Source of the DNA: Congeria kusceri | Lineage: Eukaryota; Mollusca; Bivalvia; Myida; Dreissenidae | DNA: 64,000 nt | NCBI GenBank assembly: GCA_027627225.1 | Contig: CM051033.1 | Coordinates: 13,130,058 to 13,194,057 of the forward strand | Direction: 5' to 3' | Shown: piece by piece, positions 48,841 through 61,793 of the stretch | Layout of the letters: each line of letters opens with the position of its first letter | Position numbering within the stretch: the stretch's first letter is position 1 | Notes under the pieces: model-generated | Databases searched by the model: none | Told to the model about the DNA's origin: nothing | The model's input: the letters and a program-made list of their open reading frames with translations, nothing else | Made by a program: the position numbers and the translations under genes

Positions 48841-51800
48841 GAACAGAACAGAACTTTTATTGGTGACTTGCACAAAAGTACATCGTCAAAGCAAATTCAG
48901 TACAAATAAACAATTATATGTCACATAATAAGTTAAAAGGCTTAGAAAGTAGATACCATACAATACAGTCTTTTGAGAAAATAAGAAAAAAAGAAAGGAA
49001 AAAGAGGGTGAACAAAATCAATGAATAGCTAATAGCGTGGAATTTCTAAGAGCCAACGCCTGCTTTAAAAATCTAGCAACATTAAGCAATACAGTTCTAT
49101 TTTGCGTATTGATTAATTCAAGAAATTTAAACATTGAAGGTTTCTTAAAATAATAACGGGATAAAAATTTCTTTCTTAAATCTTCGAATACAGGGCATAT
49201 ACACATAAAATGATATTCGTCTTCAATATCATTTTTATTGCATAATAAGCAAAAACGTTGATTTCTGTCAATTCTATTCCTACTATACCGGCCTGTTTGA
49301 ATTCAGAGGGGATGTTCTGACAGTCTAAGCCTCGTGAAGAAGCATCTCAGATTATGTGGTAAGGTATCAAGATAAGTTTCATATTCAAATCTGTGTTTAA
49401 TATGTTTATAGTTTTCGAGTGCGGCATTTCTTTCTATCCCCACTGACCATTGTTGTATAAATACTTCAATAACACGCTGTTTAAACATCGGAAGAAACGA
49501 AGTAACATCAACATTTGCACAATTGTCAAAAACATATGAAAAACCGTGATCATTTAACAATTTTTTTACATTGGAAACCCAATTTGGTAACCCTTTCTCA
49601 CAATCTAGAAGGGCTTGGTGGTATACTGTTTTCAATATAATATTATCAGTGTGTAATAATTTACACCAATATTTTATAATTTTAACATATCTTGAAATAT
49701 ACAAAGGGTAACGGCCCAATTCGCCATAAACACCAACAGATGATGCATTTGTTTTAATTTGAAGAATTTGTTTACAAAATTTAAGATGAATTCGTTCTAT
49801 CTCTTTCGACTTTGAATTCCCCCATACCTCTGAAGCATATCCTAAAATCGACCCTACAAAAGCATCAAATAATTGACATAACAATTTGGGCTTCAATTGA
49901 TAACGTTTACAATTATTAAGTAAAACATGTAATGCCTTTATAGCTTTTCCGGCCAGGTATTCCTGGTTAAGACTGAAGTTACCCGTATAATTGAACACAG
50001 TACCTAGGTAGTTAAAATCATTAACCACTTCGATAGGCTTGTCATCATATACCCAATGTTCGTTTGGAAATAGTTTACCTCGCTTACGAAAAACCATTAT
50101 TTTTGTTTTATCAGTATTAACTTTAAGACCCCATTTGTCACAGTAAGTTTTTAAACAATTCAAATTCTCTTGTAACTCAAGTGGTGTTTTGGCAAAAATG
50201 GCCATATCGTCAGCAAACAACAAAAGAATAATAACAATGTCATCAAGAAGCAATCCCGAATCAACATTATTTTGCAAATATAACTCAACATCTTCAACAA
50301 ATAAGGAGAAAAGTAGAGGGGAAATAACCTCCCCTTGCCTCAAACCAACGGCGCAATCGAAAAAATCAGTGTAGCTATTACATACTTTAACACAAGATTT
50401 AACTTTCTGGTACATGTCCCGTATAACTCTTAATAATTTACCTTGGATTCCGGTCTTGTAAAGCTTTAACCATAGCGCATTCCTATATATAGAATCAAAA
50501 CATTTAAACATGTCCACATATACAACATACAGACGTTTGTTATCATTTAAATATTTCTGAACTAAAGACATTAATACAAAAATAGCATCAACAGTGCTGC
50601 ACCCTTTGCGAAATCCGAATTGCGCGTCCGAAATTTTACTGTTGTTATTACAAAAACTTTCGACACGTTTATTTATGACTGTAGTAAACAATTTCGATAA
50701 ACAACTGAGCAACGTTATACCCCTATAATTATTAACAGTATTTAAGTCACCTTTTTTGTGGACAGGAACAATAACTCCCTCGGTCCATTTATCTGGAAAA
50801 TAGCCAGAGTTCAATATCGCATTGAATAAATCGCAAACGTGGGATGAAATTATATCGATACTTTCAATAAAATATTCATTTAATAAGTAATCACTGCCAG
50901 AAGATTTTCCGCACTTTAAAGATTTAACCGCGTTCAAGATTTCATGAAACGTGATTTCGCTATCCAATTCCGGAAACATACGATTCGGGGCATCAAAATC
51001 ATGATTATTACAGAACTGCTCCGCGTCTTGATTCGAACAGTGTGAGATATCGTTACTAAGGGACGAAAAATATTGATAGAAGCTTTCTAATGTAATCTCG
51101 TTGTTTCGTGTTGATTTTTTCTTTTTAAAATATTTCCAGAACTCTTTCGGTTTACAGTGTTTTAACTTTTCTATGTCGTTTAAGTTTTTATTGTTAAAAA
51201 TGCGCTTTTTCTTGTTTAATAAATTCTTATATTCCTTTTTTAATTGACAAAGACGTTCACGGTTATGTACAGAATGACATTTGTTAAAAACACCGAGTGC
51301 ATGTAAATATCGATTTTGGGCGTTAATACAATCGAGATCAAACCAGTCAGCGTCATGCGGACGGCGTCTCTCGTTATTAGCATTAAAGTTACACTTCACT
51401 TGCTTAGAAAACAAAGGATCCGCAACATTCCGTAATATCGACGTAAATTCATTTAAAAGGTTATTCACTGATGGTCGGCTTGTAATATCAATGTTATTAA
51501 TATCCGTTAATCTATTTAACTCGGGTAATTTGGCTATCAGTGCCGAGCGAAATAGATCTCGTTTCTCTGCGTTCCATTTAAATTGGACAAACTGTTCGGA
51601 CGACGATACCCGATTATCGATTTTACATAGTAAAGACAATTTTAACGGTGTATGATCGCTGCAAACATTTAGATCCTCTATAGTAAAACTATTTATCATC
51701 GAAAAATTACATTCCTTCGTGAGTAAATAATCTATCACCGATGCGCCTTGTTGTGAAACAAACGTAAAACGATCAGTATTATAAAATCTACCGTTAAGAA

Positions 51801-52450
51801 TTCGCACGTTCGTTACCTTGCACATATCAAGAAGTTTAACCCCGTGACTATTAGAAGTTTTATCCGGCGAGGCCCGTAACAAGGGGACATCTGCAACATA
51901 ATCATAATCATCAATGTAATCAATATTTTTATCTTGAATAATGTAATCAAATTTTGTTCCTACTCTGCTATTAAAATCTCCTGCAACATAAACCGTTCCT
52001 AAATTATCATAAAAGTTTATATCTGATTCAAGGACCTCAAATAGATCTATATTATTTATAGTGTAAGCTGGCGAATCTATTCCCCAAATATACGTTCCAC
52101 AAATATATACATCCTGATCAAAATGAAAAAATGCATGGTCAACTTTGATCCAAATAATGGTATCCAAATGGTTACAAATAACTTCAATACCCTTGCTTAT
52201 ATTATCTTTAAGATAGAGAACAATACCGCCACTAGAACGTTTAGCATTACGGTTTTGAAATTTTCTAAAAAAGTTAAAGCTGGTGTATCCTTCTATTTCA
52301 ATATCACTTTTGCTATTTGTCCAGGATTCATACAAAAAAACTATATCACAAGTATTAATTGTTTTAAGGAAATCGTCACTTTCCTTTTTGCTGCTTGTTA
52401 GTCCATGAATATTCCACGACAGGATGTGGAGTTCATCCCCTTGGAATTCC
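48841..52450 (-). pseudogene. LINE with endonuclease and reverse transcriptase, one in-frame stop
   Basis: The minus-strand frame is open from just after a TAG at about 52448 down to 49303. It begins with an apurinic-type endonuclease (LHILSWNIHGL, LYESW, GDFNSR, YLLTKE, CSDHTPL) and continues into reverse transcriptase (PVHKKGDLNTVNNYRGITLL, QFGFRKGCSTVDAI, YVDMFKCFDSI, GLRQGEVISPLLF, LLFADDMAIF, KTKIMVF). A TGA at 49303-49305 interrupts it, and the same frame resumes to 49018 with a CxxC...HxxxxC knuckle (CLLCNKNDIEDEYHFMCIC). No ATG precedes the endonuclease, so the 5' part is missing or uses another start. The 3' end is (GAACA)-type repeats at 48841. The clade is uncertain, perhaps I- or L1-related. 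Confidence 0.88.
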
Positions 52451-55400
52451 TAATCCCGCACTGGTTTCCCCTCAATAATAATTATGGATAAGCTAGATTG
52501 ACGATCAATGAAAAGGTAAGTAATACAAATTGGCATAATCTACTAATAAATGATGATGTGCTAATTGTCATTTACTCGTCCCGCAAGACGTTGATTAAAT
52601 ACGATAAAATTAATTTAAAATAGCTGTTGTGACATGTTAAAAGCAAGCACAACGACTTACAATACATAAGAAAACAAAATATTATCATATAAGAATTGTT
52701 CAAATGCCATTTTTTGTTCAAGTAATAATGGCGACCTATCTAATTTAGCGTTGGGATTTAATTACGTCATCAAGAAAATGGCGGCGGAAATTACCGAGCG
52801 GCGTACGGAAATTGCCGATGAACAAAATCATCGTTTTTAAGCATCAAACTAATAATTTTCAAATTTTACATAAGCAACATTGTAATCTACTGACTTTTAT
52901 CTACAAAATATCCAAAGTATGTCAAAACTTGGCCGTTCACCTGTAACATTTTAGTTTCTGGCAAAAATATTCTTTTTTTGTCAATATTTATTTGTTGGCA
53001 AGTTGCTTGAATGTTTTGGGATTTAAAAAAAAAGTCACATATAAGAACTTATTATATACCTATATATTACCCTCCAATCAGCTGTTATCGTCCAATATTA
53101 TAATGTTATTAATTAGTTGAGTTCATATTGGCCTTGTTACTGGGCTAAAGACTGCCGTATTGGCCTGAGGCCGTAAGCCGAAGGCTAATACGGATGTCAA
53201 AAGCCCAATAACAAGGCCAATATAAATTCAACTAATTAATGACACTTTTATTAATTAACTTTATAATATTATGCAGCACATTTCGGTTTTAATAGTATCA
53301 AAACTATTGTTTCGATATAAATAGAAATAGTATGAAGCATCTTTCCGTTTAATAGTACAAGTTATATCTACCATAACTATTGTTTCGATATAAATAGAAT
53401 GTAACAACGCCAGCATAAATTATTAACAATGTTTTTATTCTTATAACTGTTTTTTTTTAACAGAACATAAAATAATTGCTAAAAAATGTGTATCGAGAAA
53501 GTCGCAAAAGGTGTAACACCATCTATCGATATCGAATGTGATCCGACCGAGTCTTGGCAAACCTATCAGTATTCACCAACACATTCTTTAACCATTCTTA
53601 GACTTAAGAATAAAGAATAGACTTTGACTCCAACTTTAAAAGTCTAATTCACCAAAGCATTTTGTTTAAAAGTATTCTTAAAAAGTACAAATGTGCTCCA
53701 ACGTATGATTAAGCAGGGGTGTGGAAATAACACAATTATTCACTTATCCACAGACGAGTTCACTGCAAAAAACTACTTGTCCACAAGCAAATGTCACTTG
53801 TCCAAGTAGAAATATTCTGCAAACTTCATGTGTCTATTTTGTAATGTATATATGCTTAGCACTGTTTTAAAGAATTGCAATCCAATATAATCGTGTTCCT
53901 TGTTGTTCTTTAACTAAGTAGCAATAATAAATTGTCAGCAGAAACTCATGTTTAAATTTTCATCTCAATTAAGACAGTAATTGAAAATGATTTGAAAAAG
54001 GTCCGTGTCGTCTGCATTTAACCAGAAGAATTCCTTCAACCACTGCTGCTGGAAATATCGTTTACGTTTTAATCGTACTATTTGATCAAGATCGGACTTG
54101 CTTTTGATTTGATAAAAAAAAACACGATACAATCTCAAACAATTTCAGACACACCTTTAAACGTTTGGAAAACACCTAACAAAATATTGCGTTAAAAATG
54201 CCGCTTTAGCTGTCCGGTTTCGGGGCTGATAATCATTGACTTTATATTAGCTTCCATCAACGTTTAAACGCAATGGTAAATACTAGCTACATTAATTGCC
54301 ATTTTTAACGCCAAGAGAAGAATATCAAATTAACTTGTTTAAAAAGTAATGCTACCGGATTCGAGGTCCGAAAAACGAGCTAGCTGAACTTTGGGCAGCC
54401 ATACTGGTACAGTACGTAAATCCGGACACTTTTAGAATTTTTCAGTCGATTTCTCCGGATAACTGCATCAGACAAAAATAAAAAAGTTAAACATAATTGT
54501 TATGGTTTAATCTAAACCTATGATGAAAATCTTAGTGAAATTGGTCAGATAAAAGTAACTGAATTATGTGATTTAAAAAAGCCGTTAACACGTATCAAAA
54601 TAAGTATGGGGAGCACCTAAATCCGGACACTTTTTGAATATGTTTACATTCAAACAAATAATTAAAAATACACGTTAAAATCACCCTTGTTCGTCATATG
54701 TATTGCTATTTTTCATTTGTTTACTTCATTTTGGTGTTAACATTCAAAATCCTCGGTGTAGAGCTATATTTATCACGTATGCTGTTTGTTCTATTTTGAG
54801 CCCATCTACATTTGTAAACATGACGTATACAGAGGCCCTGCTACTATTTTCAATTGTGTATTTTAGAAAGAAGCACATTTTCGATTTATCCATTGTTAAT
54901 TTATAGGAACATATTTTAAATGATTAACATATGTTCCATGGCGAAAAAGACAAACAAATATTGCCAAATGCAGATCAAAAGAACATATAATTGAGAACAC
55001 TATTCAAAAGCGTTAATTGTTTAATGTCATGTTAAAGACCTTTCTTTAAATGAGTATAAGAAAGAAACTATATTCACAACAATTAAATTGAACAGGCATA
55101 TTAAGATTCAATCAAATATAAAATATAATACATTCATTACCGCAATAATAAGCTAAAATTATAAATACATGTGATTCATTACCGCAGTAATTAGCTAAAA
55201 ATTTAAATACGCATGATTCTTTAAAATTCAAATTTAACTTTGGAATAGATCGTCCTGTACATGTAATTTAGTACCTTCATATGATATTCTATATGATGGT
55301 ACTTAGTGCTCTCTAACAAATTTTACTTCGCTACCATTAAAGCTCAGATTTGACACTCCTCATATTATGTAGGATGACACGCCTTGCAAAACCAATCACT

Positions 55401-55556
55401 CCCATCATTCAGACTTGAGCTCATTGAATTAAATTCACTAACGCTCAAACAATCTCCGTGAAATCAACGATCACATCCATCACTACCATACCAAAACAGG
55501 CCATTTATTTCATCATCCACTCTCCCGCGCACACTGCATACATCGCAAATGTACAT
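52451..55556. other. Intergenic, no gene seen
   Basis: Contains foldback E (53106-53242), a truncated relative of the 1171-1497 MITE (53715-53825), and AATCCGGACACTTTT twice, at 54420 and 54621. A palindrome-free AT-rich background fills the rest. Confidence 0.45.
53106..53242. repeat. Foldback E (ATATTGGCCTTGTTA arms)
   Basis: ATTAATTAGTTGA and ATATTGGCCTTGTTA-TGGGCT pair with their inverse on the right side. The centre CCGTATTGGCC / GGCTAATACGG surrounds GTAAGCCGAAGG. The layout is that of foldbacks A-C but the arm sequence is unrelated. Confidence 0.88.
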
Positions 55557-56862
55557 TTAAGCACGAAGCTCCGCCACCTCCACCTCGTGGCAAGTTTTGC
55601 GGGTTCTGGTTTCTTCCCTCTTTCGTTTCCTCTCCTGTTTTTCGTATTTTTGTCTCTTCCGTTTCTCCATCCTTTCTCTCTCCATCTCTCTAGCTTCTCT
55701 TTTGGCCAACATCTCCCGCTCTTTCAACTCCTTCTTTTCTCGCGCCTCTTTCTTGCGTTTTCCTTTTTCTTGTCGGCGAATTTCCTCTGCCATCTTTTTC
55801 TCCTGAAATGTTTAACAACATATCTGTTGTTCTTAATGTTATCACCTTTTGAATTTGCCAAGCTGTACAATTGAGTTTATAAGATTGAATTGTGTATATG
55901 TTTTTGTCTCTATGTCGTGTTATGTGTTGCGTAGCTTGTCTTGTGTTGAACTGGACCACGTTCTTGTATGTTAGACGTTTGATTAGGTTGGGGATGTCTG
56001 CACTTTTGTAACATAAAATTAATTAACACCTATAGTGGGCGACTAATTTACAAGGGCGTAATTTTCAATTGTATGAGTGTTGTTTTTCATTAACCTCAAG
56101 TTCCGACAACATCTCTTGAGTACTTATTACTCGGCCCTTTTCAACGCCTGTTTTATTGGTCGCCGACGTCGTCTCTGTCAACGGCTTTCCGGGCGGAGGT
56201 ACAAATATGATGGCCAACCGTTTAGGGATAAGTCCACGGGTGACCAAGGATTTTACAACATAGTGGCCACATTCTCCACATGTTCGCCCGGTTTCTGTTG
56301 CATCGTCTTGGCCTTTACGTTGACTAATACAATATAAGCCGTATATAATTAGCATACGTTATATTTAGAATTTTAGAAAACTAAAATGAATACGAACTTT
56401 TCATTTACATATACATTTTTGTAAATACAATCTATGTTTATATATCGGGAAGATGATTAGTGTGGGTAGAAATCGACCGCTAGCAGTGACACATACATTA
56501 GCAGTGATGTGTCCGGTATTATTAGACGACTTCTTGGAAAACACGTGCCCTTTCTTAGGTCCCAACACCTTTAAAGGCGTCTTCTCTCTTCCGGTCCAAC
56601 CGGTTTCATCGTTGTTAAAGATCTGAATAAAGATATGTTATATCATGTAGGAGCGGAACAAAACTTTTACCATAGGAATCTGAAGTTAATGACTAATAAA
56701 TACAAAATGAACGAAAGCATCGAACATTAATCCTACCCCGTTGGGCTTATCCAGCACATCACGAGTAGTGAATTTCAAGAAGCCAAAGAATTTTCTAATA
56801 ACGTCATGTGTCGACATGGAGGTTCTTGCTGCAGACATCTGTTCCGCAATCCTATCGGAAAC
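55557..56862 (-). pseudogene. pogo/Tigger-like DDE transposase remnant with introns
   Basis: Exon 56862-56737 (42 codons, DVIRKFFGFLKF) joins in phase to 56622-56497 (42 codons, IFNNDETGWTG, then VLGPKKGHVF and NTGHITAN). That is the first catalytic block of DDE_1 transposases, with the Asp of DETG. A later exon, about 56326-56095 (CGECGHYVVKSL ... GRVISTQEMLSELE), joins in phase to 55802-55557, a highly charged coiled tail (KKMAEEIRRQEKGKRKK) ending in a stop. The parts carrying the second Asp and last Asp/Glu are absent and the middle junction is out of phase. It is therefore a decayed transposon gene, or a derived gene that has lost catalysis. Confidence 0.6.
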
Positions 56863-58768
56863 CTGTGGGTGCAAGTGTAACATTAAATATTGACCCCGTT
56901 GAAAATTGACACCATGGGTCCTTTTTGAACGTTGAGAAATGACCCAGCCAACATTTCAACATTAAATTTTGATCAAAATCTTGTTGAAAACTGATCAGTC
57001 GTTAAATTTTTATTAGTTATGGGGTCATTTTTTAACGGTTAGTTAAATTTATGTTAAATATCGGAGATAGACTGTTTGTAGAAGAGAATCCCATTGGAAA
57101 GAACCAAAATCTATCGCAGGCTTGCTGGATAGCTTCTTTAAAAATAGTTTCCTAAGGCCATGAGTTTGAACTACATAAGACATGCCGCAAAGAAAGATCA
57201 AAGAAGACTACGTCGCGTATTCAGCAACGTTCTTTTAAAGACGTAGATCCTGTGCAAGTTTGGTTAAGACAGGATATAAAGTCATGTATCCAGCGTGAGA
57301 ACGAAACAAACTGTGGACTGCACACGGACGACTTACGACGGACGACGCATCAGAGGTTCCGTTTACCAATGGCTCACCGAGCACTTCGTGCTCAGGTGAG
57401 CTAAAAACTCTCGCCTAAGCACTTTGTAATAACATGAAAACAAAAAATTAAAAAGAAAATCAGCAAAACGAACAATTCTACGTAATCAGTAAATCTAAAT
57501 TTACATACCAGCAAAACGGAAACTTCTGCGTAATCAGTAAATCTAAAGTAAGATACATTTGCATTTAAATTAAAAGCGGCAATTTAAAAGGAATGAAATG
57601 TATTCATCGTTTTAGACCGGCAGATTTATTGCTCAATAACACATAAATTACATTACAAAAACCTGTTACTAAGTGTAATTATAATCTATCTGATGCAAAT
57701 TGTATGATGTTTTCGTTCCAGATGCATTATTTTATGTGTTTTTCAATTTGGGCGAACATTCGATTTTGCCTTAGATACACCGTTGAAAATAATATTTATA
57801 TCTACTCTTAAAATTTATGTCAGATAATTTTAGTAATTTTACACTGCTGCCTACAGACATATATCATCATTAATATTTAGATATTTATATTAAATGTGTA
57901 ATTGTACAGTTTGCTGACTAGAAGGACAGAAATTTAGACTTTTAATAATTGCGTGGCATGTATTTGTTTGATGTTTCGCCTCTATTACAGAGTAAATTGT
58001 TCAGAGTAAAGTTTTTAAAGACGATATGTTTTCCTAAAAAAAATATGGATTTTAAGAGCTTAATAAAGCAGGTTAGAATGTTCAAAATACACAAATTTCG
58101 CAATTATTTTCAAAAAGTCATATTGGTGGGTGGGGTTTGGGGGTGGCTGCATACCCGAAACAATATTATGAATCTACATGGATATAGGACTATAATAACA
58201 GCAAAAATTCCAATCTATAATAAAGACTCAACTACAATTACATACACAATTATAGAATAACACATACATATTTCCCAGGTAACATTTGTACATATACTAT
58301 TAGGGCAATATAACAAAGCAAACTTGTTAGTAAATGAGTAACTACCGATAATTTTTACATTAACACGATTGTATAGATAATATACGGGGTTATTTAAATA
58401 ATAAGATATATAGCCGGAACATATGATACTAATAATAATAATGATAATAATAATAATAATAAAATAATAATAATAATGATAGCAATAATATGAGATCTAT
58501 AATCAAAATACCAAAATCTTCAAATTATCAAAATCACAATCATTATCATATCATATTCAAAATCATCATACTAATATTAATAATCATAATAATGATAATC
58601 GTCATAGTTATCATAATCATCATAATAGTGGCATTTAAGAAACAAATAATAGCACAGTTCTATAAGAGCATTATAATACTAACACTGGTAAAAATAATTA
58701 GTGGTTTGTGACCATAGTTGTGCGGTGATGTATTTTCTTTTGCACAAGGCGTTTCGGATTGAGGTCAT
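56863..58768. other. Intergenic, repeat fragments only
   Basis: At 57250-57405 there is a tail of the GGTGAGC dispersed family (GCACTTCGTGCTCAGGTGAG). At 57463-57560 there is a ~50-bp direct duplication with CGTAATCAGTAAATCTAAA. At 58430-58625 there is an AAT/ATC microsatellite. The 103-residue frame at 57949 has no supporting signal. Confidence 0.45.
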
Positions 58769-59204
58769 ATTACACCAAAACGGAAGTCACATCCTCAGGG
58801 TTACAGTTAGCTAGATAATAAACACATAGGGTTCAGTGTATAATGCATATGATTTTTAAAATACAGTTTAAATGATATGTTTTGGTATCAATTTAAAGGT
58901 ATATATGTAAGAAATAAGAAAAAATACAGTTTTAAGGATTACTTTATCGTTCCCAGCTTCATAACTTTTGGCCCATGTATGCAAGCGAAAAATTGAAGCC
59001 CCCATGCCTGTCAAAAGCGGTGTGTTTATTCTAAGGTAAATATAAATTTTTGACATGCTGTTTTTTTCAAAAAGTTATGGCCTTATCTTTCCAACAATGT
59101 ATGGTGATATATTGGGAAGTCGCTTGGTCATGGTGGAAATTGAGATCAAACATTGAATATTTTATATGTAACAATGAACGAATTTATTTGCGCATGCGTA
59201 ACCT
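58769..59204 (+). repeat. Direct terminal-like repeat, left copy
   Basis: 436 bp that match 62532-62995 in the same orientation, from GGAAGTCACATCCTCAG to GCGCATGCGTAACCT. The two copies enclose the endonuclease and transposase frames. Confidence 0.9.
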
Positions 59205-59247
59205 TTAAGAAATTCCGGTAAGATTTGTCGTCTGCAAAAAATTGAAC

Positions 59248-59615
59248 ATGGATGCCTACAAACGCACTATAATGGAGAGAATCACTGCTAGATGCCAACT
59301 TGACCCCATGAAAGGCCGTATTTTATGGGATGGTTGCTCTAGTGGACATGAGGGGGTAGATATGGGAAAGTTAAAGCAAAATGTCCACCAGAGTCACCAT
59401 CCAAGACCCATTATGTTCACCGTGTTGTTTTTCTGTTTCATTTTGACAATTATTTGAACGAGTCTCAACAATTATCTCATTTATGTCATACTACTTTGTG
59501 TTGCAATCCTTATCATTTAGTTTTAGAACCTGTAACTGTTTATAATGCCTGCAAAGTTTGTGTCCGCATTGGCCGATGTATTGGCCATGATGACCATCCG
59601 ACCTGCCTTCTTTGA
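59248..59615 (+). pseudogene. His-Me finger (HNH-type) endonuclease, one frameshift
   Basis: The frame starts MDAYKRTIMERITARCQLDP and LWDGCSSGHEG, then shifts within a run of five G at 59352-59356. It resumes as RYGKVKAKCPP, HYVHRVVFLFHF, SQQLSHLCHTTLCCNPYHLV and CKVCVRIGRCIGHDDHPTCL, ending in a stop at 59613-59615. The SHLCH block, CCNPxHL and the closing Cys/His cluster are the hallmark of zinc-bound His-Me finger nucleases (zf-His_Me_endon type); the His of SHLCH and Asn of CCNP are the expected catalytic and metal-binding residues. At about 120 residues it is a complete domain. It faces the transposase tail to tail, 208 bp apart. Confidence 0.8.
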
Positions 59616-59823
59616 ATCATGACAATTTTCCTAATTTGCAAAGTTAACAGATCCTACTAAGTTCATATTTTATTTTGTAATTGTACTAAAATCAGACATT
59701 CAGCTGAAATGTATGCATAAAACACAGCAAATGAAGGCAAATCTATACATATATACAAGTACCAGGCTCGTGGTCCAGGTTTTCTAAGCCTCACTAAATA
59801 AACTTATCGTTATTCAACACTAA

Positions 59824-61793
59824 TCAAGTATTCTCTATGTATACATAACGGTGGTCTTGTAAATGTCTAGAACTTCTGACGACTATTACCATGTCAGTGA
59901 AACCCTTACTGTAATGCAAATTTTCATGTAATTTATACCGTCTATGGCGTGTCGCGTACCTAGTAGTTTTGCGTTTTTCAATTACCCATTTATTCGGCCT
60001 TTGGGTTCTTTGATCGGTCGTCCGTATTTGACGTATGACCGTGGAACCTTTTGTAAGGGTGGCCCCTAGAGACTTGGTTTTAATCAACACCGACACTGCG
60101 TAACCATTGTTTAGTTTATGAACCTGGCCGTAAATCCTACCGACAAAGTTCCTAGGGTTAGTTATCATTTTTGGGTTGACTGTCTGGTAAGATCGATTCA
60201 CGGCCTCACACTTTTGTGTAGTGGTTAAAAATTTGGTTTGATCAAGTGCTGAGGGAGACAGCACAATGGCCATGCATTTTAAACATAATGCCTTATCACC
60301 CTCTGTCATTCTTAGTTTAGCACTCATTAGCATAAAGTTTTTAGCCTGTCGGTAGTTACCACAACAAACTAAACTAGATACTTTGCAGGGCTCTCCACAA
60401 TACCCACCAAAGCAAGAAACAATTGCATCGGCTACCTTGGGCATACATTGTTTTATTTTGTTTAGGTCACCATTGTAAACCTTTTGGGCTGTTTATAACT
60501 CTGCCACACACCGTTGTTTTATTGAAAAAGCAAAGCGATTCTTAATGTTTGTGTTTGAAGACCCTTTGAACATATTTGAACTGAAGTTGGCTTTGTAAAC
60601 AGCACGCTTCAATGAATTTCCTAAGTGCCTTATGTCTTTAAAGTGTTCAACTTTATGTTCATTCCCTTTGCTCACACCAGCATGACTTATAGAGTCACCA
60701 TCACCAGTATAACCAGCTTTTGAACATCATTTGATATGTTGCGGGACACTATTTCAGACCATTTACCTTCGTTACCTATTGGATCTGATTCGGAAACATT
60801 TAACATTTGCGGAGCAATGGCCCCTATGGTTTGGACAAACAACATTGTTCGACTTATTTCGCAAGCGAGCTCCAATAATACACAGTTTTTTGGCAATATG
60901 TACCCCTACTATTTTCTTGTCTTTAGTGTTATTTTCACAAAACGTGATTGTCGCGATAGACCCTGCCTGAAATGGGGTTGAGTCGGAATTGAACATGAGG
61001 TTATTGTAGAACGAGTCGCCCTCCACATTTACAGTTTTGGCATTTGTTTGACCTATTAGGGCGTTTTCCTTCACAAGGGACACTCTTTGCTAATGCATGT
61101 CCTGAACATTGACACTTTCTACATTTTCATTAACTTTATTACTTAACCTTTGCATGGAGGACTGGGTGGGGGCTATTATATAAGCGTTGTTCAGAATTCT
61201 GCGCACACCGGTATTGCTGATTGGTGTAGTGCTCAGACCAAGCTGAAGGCCTATGTTTATCTTTGCGGCACGCTTACCACGACCTTTTTTACTATCAACC
61301 TCCTCGTAAAGATTACGATACTTGCTAATGTATGAACACTTTGTACACTTTAGCCGCTCACGCCAACCTAGACCCCACTTAATGGAGTTAGCGGCATCAA
61401 AATTGAAATCACCATCACAGTTTGTTTAATTTGAGTATGTTCTTTAAATGCAGTGTTGAAAAGAACCTGGACCTCAGCCTGAACCATCAACTTATTGGTA
61501 TACAAGTCTGGATGAAGTGACGAGTCATCAAAACTACTGTACTCATCAACTACATTGGAGGCATTGGGACGGGGTCGTAATGCTGACACAGTCGTATCCG
61601 TACCATCGGTATCTTTGAAGGTTAGTACATTGTTATTGTCATGTATTCTACTATCAAATGATTTCTTTTCCAACCTTACATACTTCTTATCAACAACAGT
61701 AGGAAAAGAAAGAGTTTTACCCTTGTTGGGACTCACAGGCTCCATTTTGAACCAAACTTTTCGCAAATGAGCTCGACGCTTTGTAGCCCGCAT
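59824..61793 (-). pseudogene. Mutator-like transposase, several frameshifts and stops
   Basis: Reading down from the ATG at 61793 (MRATKRRAHLRKVWF), the pieces give IKWGLGWRERLKCTKCSYIS near 61350, RAAKINIGLQLGLS, SSMQRLSNKV, DSFYNNLMFNSDSTPFQAGS near 61000, CPNHRGHCSAN, SDPIGNEGKWSEIVSRNISN, then YTGDGDSISHAGVS near 60700. The end block is QKCEAVNRSYQTVNPK and FVGRIYGQVHK near 60180. The order matches the animal Mutator-like transposase domain as I know it, with DGD holding a catalytic Asp. Lesions are a shift near 61400, a TAG at 61090-61092, shifts near 60800 and 60720, and a TAA at 60493-60495. Motifs are otherwise well kept, which implies recent decay. Confidence 0.8.

Noticed and set aside
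50189..52401. Plus-strand frames at 50189, 51281 and 52123
   Set aside because: Antisense shadows of the LINE endonuclease and reverse transcriptase.
55458..55874. 138-residue plus-strand frame rich in Phe/Leu/Ser
   Set aside because: Antisense of the Lys/Glu/Arg-rich tail exon of the DDE remnant.
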